A DNA stretch of 64,000 bases from Burkholderiales bacterium (GCA_020355165.1 CP070661.1:3578934-3642933); one strand, 5' to 3'. Counted from the first letter of the stretch, positions 37,922 through 45,858 are shown. The notes: generated by a model from the letters alone, not told the origin. Translations and numbers: made by a program.

Positions 37922-39745
37922 TCAGAGCGCCGGCCGGGCCGCCGACTTCTCGATCAGCTTCCTGATCTGCAGCGGGTCGTCGGCGCGCAGCACGCGCGCG
38001 GCGAACTTGGCGGCCGCCTTGGTCGACAGCGTGAACAGGCGCTCCTTGACCGACAGCACCTGCGCCGGGTGCATCGAGAACTGGCGAAGTCCCATGCCGA
38101 GCAGCAGTTCGGTCAGGTCGAGCTCGCCGGCCATTTCGCCGCACACCGCCACCGGCATGCGGGCGCGGCCGCCGACCCGGATCGTGCGCGCGATCAGTTG
38201 CAGCACCGCCGGGTGCAGATGGTCGTACAGGTGCGCCACGCTGGCATCGGCGCGGTCGATCGCCAGCGTGTACTGGATCAGGTCGTTGGTGCCGATCGAC
38301 AGGAACTTCAGCCGCCGCACGAACGCCGGCAGCGACAGCGCGGCGGCCGGCACCTCGATCATCCCGCCAACCGGCACCCGGGCGTCGTACTTCGCCTTGC
38401 GTTCCTTCAGCTGCTCGCGCGCGCGGGCGACGAACGACAGCGTCTGCTCGACCTCGTGCACGTGCGCCAGCATCGGCACCAGGATGCGCACCGTGCCGAC
38501 GCTCGAGGCACGCAGGATCGCCCGCAGCTGGGTCAGGAAAAGCTCCGGATAGGCGAGGCAGTAGCGGATCGCCCGCAGGCCGAGCGCCGGGTTGGATTCG
38601 ACCGTCGGCGCCCCGGCGGCGATGCCGAGGCTGCGCCGCGCCTTCTCGCTGAGCACCTTGTCGGCACCGATGTCGAGCGTGCGGATCACCACCGGCTTGC
38701 CCTTCATCGCCCGCGCCACCTTGGCATAGGCCTCGTACTGCTCGTCCTCGTCCGGCAGCTGGTCGCGGTTCATGAACAGGAACTCGGTGCGGAACAGGCC
38801 GATGCCGTCGGCGCCGGCATCGAGCGCGTCGCGCGCGTCCTCGGGCAGCTCGATGTTCGCCATCAGGTCGATCGCGATGCCGTCCTTGGTGCGCGGCAGC
38901 CTGCTCTTCAGCTTGCGCAGGGCGATGCGGCTTTCGACCTGCGCCCGCAGCCGCTGCCGGTACTGCGCGAGATCGGCGGTCTCCGGCTGGATCCGCACGC
39001 GGCCGGCCTCGGCGTCGAGCACCACCAGGTCGCCCTCGGCCACCGCCTCGCGCGCGCTGGCCACGCCGAGCACCGCCGGCAGCCCGAGGCTGCGCGCCAT
39101 GATCGCGGTGTGCGAGGTGCGGCCGCCGAGCTCGGTGACGAAGCCGGCGACGTCGACCTCGGCGCGCTCCTTCAGGTGCAGCATGTCGGTCGGCGACAGG
39201 TCGCGGGCGATCAGCACCAGGCGCTCGCCGTCGGCCGGCTTGGGCGGCAGCGCGACCGTCGTGTTGCTGCCGCTCAGCAGTGCCTTCATCACCCGCTCGA
39301 CCACCTGCCGCACGTCCTGCGAGCGGCTGCGGAAGTACTCGTCGTCGATGGCCTCGAACTGCTTGCACACCGCCTCGAGCTGGATCGTCAGCGCCCACTC
39401 GGCGTTGATCAGCCGGCTGCGCACCAGGTCGCGCGGCTCGTCGCACAGCAGCGGATCGTCGAGGATCATCCGGTGCAGGTCGAGGAAGGCGCGCACCTCG
39501 CCCGGCGCGTCGGCGGCAACGTGCCTGGCCAGCTCGTCGATCTCGGCACGCACCAGCGAGAAGGCGTTGTTCAGCCGCGCCACCTCGTGCAGGACGTCCT
39601 TGCGCTCGATCGCGTAGTGGCGCGCCTCCAGCTCCGACGGCGCCAGCAGGTGGGCGCGGCCGATGGCGATGGTCGGGCTCGTCCCGGAGACGATGCCGAC
39701 CCCTGTCAGTTCGCCGCTTACGCCCGGCCTGTCGCCCGTCGCCAC
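37922..39745 (-). CDS. ptsI: Phosphoenolpyruvate-protein phosphotransferase (Enzyme I)
   Basis: First enzyme of the PTS phosphorelay, taking phosphate from PEP and passing it to HPr. The 607-residue product has the N-terminal HPr-binding helix bundle, the swivelling phosphohistidine domain with GGRTSHTAIMARSLGLP (active His 212) and the PEP-binding TIM barrel with LFRTEFLFMNRDQLPDE, RTLDIGADK and the SIGTNDLIQYTLAIDR motif. Length is longer than E. coli EI by about 30. It lies just after HPr with 9 bases between. No sugar-specific EIIB/C is near, so it likely serves a regulatory relay. Confidence 0.96.
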   Translation of the reverse strand: MATGDRPGVSGELTGVGIVSGTSPTIAIGRAHLLAPSELEARHYAIERKDVLHEVARLNNAFSLVRAEIDELARHVAADAPGEVRAFLDLHRMILDDPLLCDEPRDLVRSRLINAEWALTIQLEAVCKQFEAIDDEYFRSRSQDVRQVVERVMKALLSGSNTTVALPPKPADGERLVLIARDLSPTDMLHLKERAEVDVAGFVTELGGRTSHTAIMARSLGLPAVLGVASAREAVAEGDLVVLDAEAGRVRIQPETADLAQYRQRLRAQVESRIALRKLKSRLPRTKDGIAIDLMANIELPEDARDALDAGADGIGLFRTEFLFMNRDQLPDEDEQYEAYAKVARAMKGKPVVIRTLDIGADKVLSEKARRSLGIAAGAPTVESNPALGLRAIRYCLAYPELFLTQLRAILRASSVGTVRILVPMLAHVHEVEQTLSFVARAREQLKERKAKYDARVPVGGMIEVPAAALSLPAFVRRLKFLSIGTNDLIQYTLAIDRADASVAHLYDHLHPAVLQLIARTIRVGGRARMPVAVCGEMAGELDLTELLLGMGLRQFSMHPAQVLSVKERLFTLSTKAAAKFAARVLRADDPLQIRKLIEKSAARPAL

Positions 39746-39754
39746 CCGCCGCCC

Positions 39755-40021
39755 CTAGTCCTCGCCGAAGCCTTCGGCGATCAGTTGACCGATCGCCTGC
39801 AGCGCCTGCTCGGCGTCCTCGCCCTCCGCCTCCACGGTGACCGTGCTGCCCTGGCCGGCGGCCAGCATCATCACGCCCATGATCGACTTGGCGTTCACCC
39901 GCCGGCCGTTGCGCGAGATGTGGATGTCGCTGGCAAAGCGCGATGCGGTCTGTGTGAGCTGTGCCGACGGCCGCGCATGCAGGCCGAGCCTATTGCTGAT
40001 GACGAAGTCGCGCGAGATCAT
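39755..40021 (-). CDS. ptsH: Phosphocarrier protein HPr
   Basis: An 88-residue PTS carrier. MISRDFVISNRLGLHARPSAQL contains the phospho-accepting His 15 with its conserved Ala-Arg-Pro, and AKSIMGVMMLAAGQG has Ser 46, the site of HPr kinase regulation in organisms that have HprK. The C-terminal helix GEDAEQALQAIGQLIAEGFGE is typical. It starts 32 bases inside the end of the EIIA gene and ends 9 bases before ptsI, giving a compact EIIA-HPr-EI unit. Confidence 0.96.
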   Translation of the reverse strand: MISRDFVISNRLGLHARPSAQLTQTASRFASDIHISRNGRRVNAKSIMGVMMLAAGQGSTVTVEAEGEDAEQALQAIGQLIAEGFGED

Positions 40022-40457
40022 CGCCCTGTGTCGGCCGTAGGCCCTGATGCTGCACCGCGGTCGAGGCGACCTGCATGATTCCCTGGTTGCCGCCGGCGAG
40101 GGCCTTCGCGGTCGTCTCCGCCAGCGAGCCGTCCCGGTAGCAAAGCGCACGCAGCAGCATCGGCAGGTTCACGCCGGCGATCACCGCCACCCGGCCGGGC
40201 TCGGCCAGCAGGGCCGCCACGTTGCCCGGCGAGGCGCCGAAGGCATCGGTCAGGACCAGTACGCCGCTGCCGCCGTCGATCTCGCGCAGCAGCGCGCGCG
40301 CCTGCGCCACGTTGGCCTGCGCGTCGGAATCCGGCTGCACGTCGAGCACCGCGATCTGCGAGCCGGCCCGCTCGGGCGCGCAGGCATACACGTGCGACGC
40401 CGCCGCCGCCAGCGCCGCCGCCAGCGGTGCGTGGGCGATCAGGAGGATGCCGACCAT
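39990..40457 (-). CDS. PTS system mannose-type EIIA component
   Basis: A 155-residue member of the EIIA-Man family (ManX/AgaF/PtsL-like). The N-terminus MVGILLIAHAPLAAALAAAA carries the phospho-accepting His 9, and LTDAFGASPGNVAALLA, VAVIAGVNLPMLLRAL match the fold. Starting at ATG 40457 gives the proper N-terminus. The last ten codons overlap the HPr start by 32 bases. With HPr and EI but no EIIB/C in sight, it is probably part of a phosphorelay that senses PEP/pyruvate rather than one importing sugar; this is inferred. Confidence 0.92.
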   Translation of the reverse strand: MVGILLIAHAPLAAALAAAASHVYACAPERAGSQIAVLDVQPDSDAQANVAQARALLREIDGGSGVLVLTDAFGASPGNVAALLAEPGRVAVIAGVNLPMLLRALCYRDGSLAETTAKALAGGNQGIMQVASTAVQHQGLRPTQGDDLARLRHQQ

Positions 40458-40467
40458 TTCTCGAGCG

Positions 40468-40510
40468 CCCCTCGTGTACGCGACGCTTCGCGTCGCACGT
40501 GCACTCGGGG
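40468..40510. repeat. Imperfect inverted repeat upstream of EIIA gene
   Basis: Core perfect stem GCGACGC-TTC-GCGTCGC (40480-40496), extended outward by CCCC/GGGG arms with mismatches. It lies in the 154-base gap between the gshB stop and the EIIA start. No T-run on the minus strand, so it is not a canonical terminator; a role in mRNA stability or regulation is possible. Confidence 0.45.
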
Positions 40511-40611
40511 CGAAGAAAATTGGGCGCGCCGCCTTGAGGCGGCTCGGCGGCGGCGCGCATGACAACTGACACGCAAGAGCGCGGCGGCACCGGCGGCTGA
40601 CTGATTGGGGC

Positions 40612-41577
40612 TCATCGGCTCACCGCCTTCTCGAGCGCGTCGACGAACATCGCGGCGACGTCGAAGCCGGTCTGCTCGCGGATCTCGACGAAGCAGGTCG
40701 GGCTGGTGACGTTGACCTCGGTGAGGTAGTCGCCGATCACGTCCAGGCCAACCAGCAGCAGGCCGCGCGCCGCCAGGGTCGGCGCCAGCGCCTCGGCGAT
40801 CGCCCGGTCGGAGTCCGACAGCGGCTGCGCGCGGGCGATTCCGCCGACCGCCAGGTTGCCGCGCGTCTCGCCCGGCCGCGGCACGCGCGCCAGCGCATAG
40901 GGCACCGGCGCGCCGCCGATCAGCAGCACTCGCTTGTCGCCGTTGCGGATCTCCGGGATGTAGCGCTGCGCCATCACCGTGCGCGCGCCGTTGTGCGTCA
41001 CCGTCTCGAGGATCGCGTTCAAATTCGGCTCGTGCTCCTGCAGCACGAAGATGCCGGCACCGCCCATGCCGTCGAGCGGCTTGACGACCACCTGCCCGAG
41101 ATCGGCGTGGAACTGGCGCAGCGCCTCGATCTGGCGGCTGACCAGCGTCGGCACGGTGAAGTCGGCGAACTCGGTGACGGCGAACTTCTCGTTGTGGTCG
41201 CGCAGCGCCCGCGGGTCGTTGAACACCGACGCGCCATCGCGCTCGGCCGCCGACAGCAGGTGGGTGGCGTACAGGTACTCGGTGTCGAACGGGGGGTCCT
41301 TGCGCATCAGCACCGCATCGAAGCCGGCCAGCGCCCTCGCCCCGGCATCGAGCTCGACGTACCACGGCGCCGCCTTTTCGCCGGCCGGCAGCAGCTGCAG
41401 GCGCAGCGCCCGTGCGCTGACCCGGCCCTCGCGCCACTGCAGCTCGGCCGGCGTGCAGGCCCAGATGTCATGGCCGCGCGCGGCCGCGGCCCGCATCATC
41501 GCCACTGTCGAATCCTTGTAGGCCTTCAGCAGCGGCAGCGGATCGACGACGAACAGCAGCGACAGTCCCTGGGACAT
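40612..41577 (-). CDS. gshB: Glutathione synthase
   Basis: ATP-grasp enzyme that joins gamma-glutamylcysteine and glycine. The 321-residue product shows MSQGLSLLFVVDPLPLLKAYKDSTVAMMRAAAARGHDIW, DAVLMRKDPPFDTEYLYATHLLS, VVVKPLDGMGGAGIFVL (ATP-binding Lys and glycine loop), LLIGGAPVPYALARVPRPGETRGNLAVGG and GLDVIGDYLTEVNVTSPT. It is cotranscribed in the direction of EIIA-HPr-EI. In many betaproteobacteria gshA precedes it; here the position is occupied by a hairpin-rich non-coding stretch. Confidence 0.97.
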   Translation of the reverse strand: MSQGLSLLFVVDPLPLLKAYKDSTVAMMRAAAARGHDIWACTPAELQWREGRVSARALRLQLLPAGEKAAPWYVELDAGARALAGFDAVLMRKDPPFDTEYLYATHLLSAAERDGASVFNDPRALRDHNEKFAVTEFADFTVPTLVSRQIEALRQFHADLGQVVVKPLDGMGGAGIFVLQEHEPNLNAILETVTHNGARTVMAQRYIPEIRNGDKRVLLIGGAPVPYALARVPRPGETRGNLAVGGIARAQPLSDSDRAIAEALAPTLAARGLLLVGLDVIGDYLTEVNVTSPTCFVEIREQTGFDVAAMFVDALEKAVSR

Positions 41578-41644
41578 CAGCAGCGCGCCCTTCTTCAGTT
41601 CCGAGGCATTCTAGCCAACGGCCCCCCGAGACCAGCGCCGCACC

Positions 41645-41677
41645 AAAAAAAGAGGGCGCCCCGAAAAGGGGCGCCCT
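41645..41677 (-). terminator. Rho-independent terminator upstream of gshB
   Basis: Minus-strand stem of 10 bp (AGGGCGCCCC with GGGGCGCCCT, arms 41653-41662 and 41668-41677) with a 5-base loop, followed by CTTTTTTT. It is separate from, and downstream of, the amt terminator and leads into the gshB leader; it could end a short transcript beginning after amt. Confidence 0.75.
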
Positions 41678-41693
41678 GAAGTCGCCTTGGTGC

Positions 41694-41719
41694 ATTTGCG
41701 CCGCAAAAGCGGCGCAAAT
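41694..41719 (-). repeat. Perfect 11-bp hairpin in amt-gshB gap
   Basis: Arms ATTTGCGCCGC (41694-41704) and GCGGCGCAAAT (41709-41719) flank an AAAA (TTTT on the minus strand) loop. It lies between two terminator-like hairpins and has no coding explanation. No T-run follows on either strand. Confidence 0.55.
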
Positions 41720-41775
41720 CGGCGAGTTGGGGAGACACGGAGTCCTGCATGCAATCGGCGTGCCAGCCGCAGGCG

Positions 41776-41810
41776 AAGAAAAAGGGCCGCCGCGGAAACC
41801 GCGGCGGCCC
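41776..41810 (-). terminator. Rho-independent terminator of torF-glnK-amt
   Basis: Perfect 12-bp stem GGGCCGCCGCGG / CCGCGGCGGCCC (41784-41795 and 41799-41810) with a 3-base loop and a TTTTTC tract on the minus strand. It lies 40 bases after the amt stop and is the expected end of the operon. Confidence 0.88.
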
Positions 41811-41850
41811 GGTGCAGGGCGGCGGCGCGCGCGGCGCCACCGCAACGGCT

Positions 41851-43320
41851 TCAGATCTTGTAGGCCGACTCGCCGTGGTAGGTCGTGTCGAGGCCCTCGC
41901 GCTCCTCTTCCTCGGCGACCCGCAGGCCGGCGAGCAGGTCGGCGATCTTGAAGGCGATCAGCGCGACGACGGCCGACACCACGATCGTGATCAGCACCCC
42001 CTCGGCCTGCACCAGCACCTGCGAGCCGATCGAGAAATCGGCCGCGCCGGTGCCGCCGAGCGACGGCGCGGCGAAGATGCCGGTCAGGATCGCGCCGAGG
42101 ATGCCGCCCACTCCGTGCACGCCGAAAACGTCGAGCGAGTCGTCGGCGCCGAGCATGCGCTTCAGGCCGTTGACGCCCCACAGGCACACCACGCCCGCCA
42201 GCACACCGATGATCACCGCGCCGCCGGGACCGACGCTGCCGCAGGCGGGCGTGATCGCGACCAGGCCGGCAACGGCGCCGGAAGCCGCGCCGAGCATCGA
42301 CGGCTTGCCCTTGAGCATCCACTCGGCGACGGTCCAGCCGACGATCGCGGCCGAGGTGGCGACCATCGTGTTCAGCAGCACCAGCGCGGTGGTGGCATTG
42401 GCCTCGAGGTTGGAACCGGCGTTGAAGCCGAACCAGCCGACCCACAGCAGGGCGGCGCCGAACATGGTCAGCGGCAGGTTGTGCGGCGGCATCGCCTCCC
42501 TGCCGTAGCCGACCCGCTTGCCGATCAGGTAGGCGCCCACCAGGCCGGCAATGCCGGCGTTGATGTGCACGACCGTGCCGCCGGCGAAGTCCAGGGCGCC
42601 CTTGTCGAGCAGGTAGCCGCCGGCGCCCCACACCATGTGCGCAATCGGCGCATAGGCGAAGGTGAACCAGATCACGCTGAAGATCAGCACCGCCGAGAAC
42701 CTGATCCGCTCGGCGAAGGCGCCGACGATCAGCGCGCAGGTCAGCCCGGCGAAGGTCGCCTGGAAGGCGACGAACACGTACTCGGGGATCTTCACGTTGT
42801 CGGTGAAGGTGTCGGCCAGCGACTCCAGCGTGACGCCGCTCAGCAGCAGCTTGTCGAAGCCGCCGACGAAGGCGCTGCTGCCGGTGAAGGCCCAGCTGTA
42901 GCCGTAGATGTACCAGAGCACGATGATCAGCGAGAACACCACCAGCACCTGCATCAGCACCGACAGCATGTTCTTCGCTCTCACCATGCCGCCGTAGAAC
43001 AGCGCCAGGCCGGGGATCATCGCCACCACCAGCACGGTCGAGACGAGCATCCACGTCACGTCGCCCTTGTCGACCGTCGGCTTCGCTTGCTCCGCTTTCG
43101 CCTCGGCGGCGGCCGGAGCCGCCGCCTGGGCCAGGATCGTCTCGTCCCTGCTGGCCTGCGCGGCGGGCGTCGACGCCGCCGGGGCGGCGCTGGCCGGCGC
43201 GGCTGCCGCCGGCGTGCTGTCGGCGTCGCCGTGCGAGGCGCCGCCACCCTGTGCGACGGCGCTGCCGGCGGTCAGTGCAATGGCTCCTGCGGTGAGGAGC
43301 ATGACTAGGAGTTTCTTCAT
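41851..43320 (-). CDS. amtB: Ammonium transporter AmtB
   Basis: A 489-residue Amt channel with 11 spans. After a signal peptide (MKKLLVMLLTAGAIALTAGSAVA) comes an unusually long Ala/Pro-rich stretch of about 65 residues before the first TM helix (WMLVSTVLVVAMIPGLALFYGG). The pore features are present: DFAGGTVVHINAGIAGLVGAYLIG (first His of the twin-His pair) and FGVHGVGGILGAILTGIF (second His), plus the NTxxA-type TM5 region. GlnK binds the cytoplasmic face to close the pore under nitrogen sufficiency. It is the last gene of torF-glnK-amtB. Confidence 0.95.
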   Translation of the reverse strand: MKKLLVMLLTAGAIALTAGSAVAQGGGASHGDADSTPAAAAPASAAPAASTPAAQASRDETILAQAAAPAAAEAKAEQAKPTVDKGDVTWMLVSTVLVVAMIPGLALFYGGMVRAKNMLSVLMQVLVVFSLIIVLWYIYGYSWAFTGSSAFVGGFDKLLLSGVTLESLADTFTDNVKIPEYVFVAFQATFAGLTCALIVGAFAERIRFSAVLIFSVIWFTFAYAPIAHMVWGAGGYLLDKGALDFAGGTVVHINAGIAGLVGAYLIGKRVGYGREAMPPHNLPLTMFGAALLWVGWFGFNAGSNLEANATTALVLLNTMVATSAAIVGWTVAEWMLKGKPSMLGAASGAVAGLVAITPACGSVGPGGAVIIGVLAGVVCLWGVNGLKRMLGADDSLDVFGVHGVGGILGAILTGIFAAPSLGGTGAADFSIGSQVLVQAEGVLITIVVSAVVALIAFKIADLLAGLRVAEEEEREGLDTTYHGESAYKI

Positions 43321-43335
43321 GGCGTCCTCGTCTGG

Positions 43336-43683
<348 letters not shown>

Positions 43684-43708
43684 TCAGGTGTGTCAGCGTC
43701 CAGCGGGC

Positions 43709-44488
43709 TCAGAACGAGCGGCCGATAGCCACGAGAACGCGGCCGTCGCCCAGGTTCTTGCCACCAACCGGACCAGTCCAGCAGGCCTTCTCGGCCGTCG
43801 TATCGCTGTAGTAGGCGCCCAGCGACCAGCCGCCGCCCCAGCCGTAGGTGCCACCGACCTTCCAGTCGGTGTACGAGTAGTCGCTGCTGCCGTCGCCGCA
43901 GGTGGCGTTGGTCTTGATCTTTTGGTAGCCGACGTGCGCCAGCACGGCGAAGCCGCTGTCGGCGATCGGATAGTTGAGCGTGCCGTCGATGTAGTAGCTG
44001 TTCTTGCTGTCGGGAAAGCCGAACAGGTCGGTCAGGGCGTGCGAATACTTGAGCGTCAGCGGGCCCCAGCTGCCGCCGACGTACAGTTCGAACGTATTCG
44101 GGCTCGGATCGGGCTCGCTGCCCTTCATCGGGTAGTAGTAGTACAGACCGCCAAGGTCGAGCGCGAAGCCGCTGCCGAGCTCGAACTTGTAGCCGCCGTA
44201 GAAGTCCATCTCGATCGGCGCGGTGCGGTCGTCGACGCCGTCGGTCAGCCAGCTGATGTTCGAGTTCCAGTTGCCGAGATACAAGCCGCTCTTGTGCGCA
44301 AAATCGAAGCCGCCCTGGATGGCCGGCTTGTTGTTCGTCTGCGCGATGCCGCGATACAGGTACTCGCTGGCCAGCGTCATGTTCGCCGTCAGCGTGTAGT
44401 CGGGCTCGGCCTGGGCGCCCTGCGCGCCTGCCGTCAGGGGCAGCGCGACGGCAGCGCCGAGGATCGATGAGCAAAGCAGCTTCTTCAT
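43709..44488 (-). CDS. torF: TorF-family outer-membrane porin
   Basis: A 259-residue predicted outer-membrane protein with signal peptide (MKKLLCSSILGAAVALPLTAGAQ) and a beta-barrel that ends in the C-terminal Phe (AIGRSF). Family-typical segments: LTANMTLASEYLYRGIAQTNNKPAIQGGFDFAHKSGLYLGNWNSNI and YKFELGSGFALDLGGLYYYYP. The conserved family (gcw_chp, TIGR02001-like) frequently sits ahead of glnK-amt in betaproteobacteria; the likely role is nutrient uptake under nitrogen limitation, which is inferred from context. Preceded by a sigma-54 promoter. Confidence 0.88.
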   Translation of the reverse strand: MKKLLCSSILGAAVALPLTAGAQGAQAEPDYTLTANMTLASEYLYRGIAQTNNKPAIQGGFDFAHKSGLYLGNWNSNISWLTDGVDDRTAPIEMDFYGGYKFELGSGFALDLGGLYYYYPMKGSEPDPSPNTFELYVGGSWGPLTLKYSHALTDLFGFPDSKNSYYIDGTLNYPIADSGFAVLAHVGYQKIKTNATCGDGSSDYSYTDWKVGGTYGWGGGWSLGAYYSDTTAEKACWTGPVGGKNLGDGRVLVAIGRSF

Positions 44489-44525
44489 GATTGCGTTCCT
44501 TTGCGGAAGGGATGGCTAGGCACCG

Positions 44526-44546
44526 GTGACTCGCCGCTTGAGTCAC
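44526..44546 (-). promoter_or_regulatory. Palindrome abutting the torF -12 element
   Basis: GTGACTC-N7-GAGTCAC, perfect 7-bp arms, immediately downstream of the -12 TTGCA of the sigma-54 promoter on the minus strand and spanning the predicted start site. Could bind a regulator, or form a hairpin at the 5' end of the transcript if transcription starts before it. Confidence 0.4.
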
Positions 44547-44562
44547 TGCAACACCCGTGCCA
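44547..44562 (-). promoter_or_regulatory. Sigma-54 promoter of torF-glnK-amt
   Basis: Minus strand reads TGGCACG-GGTG-TTGCA, a full match to the consensus TGGCACG-N4-TTGCA with the invariant GG and GC at -24/-12. The expected start is near 44536, giving a leader of about 50 bases and a good ribosome site (AAAGGAA) before the torF ATG at 44488. Confidence 0.9.
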
Positions 44563-44605
44563 GCCCCTGCCTGCCCCTGGAACGCACGCCCGCGAGGCCA
44601 GAACC

Positions 44606-44620
44606 GCACCCGAATGGTGC
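44606..44620 (-). promoter_or_regulatory. NtrC-type binding site 1
   Basis: GCACC-CGAAT-GGTGC, a perfect dyad matching the NtrC consensus (GCACC-N5-GGTGC). Centred about 60 bases upstream of the sigma-54 promoter, on the side expected of an enhancer. Confidence 0.78.
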
Positions 44621-44645
44621 GCGCCAGGGTGTTCGTCGCCCCGGC

Positions 44646-44660
44646 GCACCACCGCCGTGC
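44646..44660 (-). promoter_or_regulatory. NtrC-type binding site 2
   Basis: GCACC-ACCGC-CGTGC, one mismatch from the NtrC dyad. Its centre is 40 bases from site 1 (about four helical turns), so the two boxes could bind NtrC cooperatively on one DNA face. Confidence 0.6.
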
Positions 44661-44737
44661 AGCCAGCCGCGTTGGACGACCGCTAGACTCTCTGCACCCG
44701 GCCGGACGAACGTTCCGGCCCTGATCGGACCCCGCCC

Positions 44738-44974
44738 ATGGAAAAAGCCGCCTTCCTCGACGACCTGCAACAGCGCCTGGCGTCGCTCATCGAGGGCACG
44801 CCGGCGGCCGACCTGCAGCGCAACCTGAAGGCGCTGCTGTCACAGCAGTTCTCGCAGCTCGAGCTGGCCAGCCGCGAGGAGTTCGACACCCAGGTGCGCG
44901 TGCTGGCGCGAACGCGCGAGAAGCTGCAGGAGCTCGAGCGGCGCCTGGCCGAACTGGAGTCGCAGCGCGGCTGA
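44738..44974 (+). CDS. ubiK: UbiK-like accessory factor (BMFP family)
   Basis: A 78-residue, entirely helical protein matching YqiC/UbiK: LDDLQQRLASLIEGTPAADLQRNLKALLSQQFSQLELASREEFDTQVRVLARTREKLQELERRLAELES. The C-terminal part is a coiled coil expected to trimerise. UbiK supports aerobic ubiquinone synthesis by helping the Ubi metabolon at the membrane. It diverges from the torF promoter, and its own promoter must share the 249-base region with the sigma-54 control elements. Betaproteobacterial ubiK-glnK-amt linkage supports this call. Confidence 0.88.
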   Translation: MEKAAFLDDLQQRLASLIEGTPAADLQRNLKALLSQQFSQLELASREEFDTQVRVLARTREKLQELERRLAELESQRG

Positions 44975-44995
44975 CGGCGCCGGCGCGCCGCGCGG

Positions 44996-45301
44996 CTATT
45001 GCCCCGGACCCAGCTCGAGAACGACCTCGCCCGAGACGGGGTCGGTCACGCCGAGCCCGCCGCCGAGGTCTTCCAGCGTGTCCCGGAAGCTGTCCAGCAG
45101 CGCGATCATCTTCGCTCGCGCGTCGGCGAGTTGCTGGTAGCTGTCCCACTCTCCGATGACGCAATAGGCCCGATCGCCCGTCTTGATCATCGTGAATCGC
45201 TTCAGCCCGGCGAAGTCCCGCCGGGCATTGCGATGGGCGGCAATGAATTCGGGCTCGCGTCCGGGCTTGACCCGAAACCGCACGACGTTGAATGCCTGCA
45301 T
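44996..45301 (-). CDS. ABM-like small protein
   Basis: A 101-residue ferredoxin-fold protein, MQAFNVVRFRVKPGREPEFIAAHRNARRDFAGLKRFTMIKTGDRAYCVIGEWDSYQQLADARAKMIALLDSF, similar to antibiotic-biosynthesis-monooxygenase-like (ABM/DUF4937-type) proteins, which often bind small ligands or heme as dimers. No catalytic residues can be assigned. The ATG at 45301 gives the natural N-terminus. Tail-to-tail with ubiK, 21 bases between stops. Confidence 0.72.
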   Translation of the reverse strand: MQAFNVVRFRVKPGREPEFIAAHRNARRDFAGLKRFTMIKTGDRAYCVIGEWDSYQQLADARAKMIALLDSFRDTLEDLGGGLGVTDPVSGEVVLELGPGQ

Positions 45302-45858
45302 CCTCGTACCCCCTGCGCAAAGTGCTCCCTCAGTGACGGCGCCGCCGTCAGGCGCGCCACAGGGTGCCATGGCTCATGCCCGCCGAATGCCGGTCCCGAG
45401 CATCTTTCGCTGCTGCCGCCGCAACTCGGACGAGTCCTGGTGACGGTGGACGGCGACCGCGCGCTGCACTGCCGCCTCGAGCGGCTGCTGGTCCGACTCG
45501 GCCCTCAGGGCGGCCGTGCACTTCATTTCGCCGCGACAGTCGGGCACTCGACGCAGTTGCGTTTCATGACGACTCCTCGCGCCAGACGCCGGCCGGCGTG
45601 CCGCTTCTTCGCGTCGGCCGTCCGGGCTGCTCGGCGCTCGCGCCGGCAACGCCGGCGGCGTGCAAGTCGAAGGTGCCGGTCCGCCCGGGGCGCGAGCATG
45701 CTGCGCTCCGGCGCGGCTGACCATCCCCTGAAAGTCCACGGCGACGGCTGCAGACCTGCCCGCGCTGAGCGACGGCGCTGGACGGGCAGCCGGCTCGAGC
45801 GGTCGAGCGGCGGTTCTGGCCGACGCAGTCGCTAGGCGCGCCGGCGTTGCTGCCGCGG
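45302..45858. other. 557-base stretch with no supported gene
   Basis: Between the ABM-like gene and the tandem membrane-protein pair. Open frames are Arg/Ala/Pro-rich and look like GC-driven noise. The only hint of function is a minus-strand start at 45566 with a GAGGAG ribosome site, encoding a 14-residue peptide MKRNCVECPTVAAK whose stop overlaps (ATGA) a 50-residue ORF (45374-45526). I leave these as unproven. Confidence 0.5.
45374..45526 (-). CDS. Possible small ORF, unknown
   Basis: Fifty codons (MKCTAALRAESDQQPLEAAVQRAVAVHRHQ...). Hydrophilic with one helical stretch; starts in the stop of the 14-codon MKRNCVECPTVAAK ORF, which has a good ribosome site, so translation could be coupled. 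No family recognised. Could equally be chance or a decayed gene with a frameshift. Confidence 0.2.
   Translation of the reverse strand: MKCTAALRAESDQQPLEAAVQRAVAVHRHQDSSELRRQQRKMLGTGIRRA

Noticed and set aside
44999-45835. A 278-codon plus-strand open frame
   Set aside because: Begins opposite the ABM-like gene and continues into Arg-rich noise; no ribosome site.
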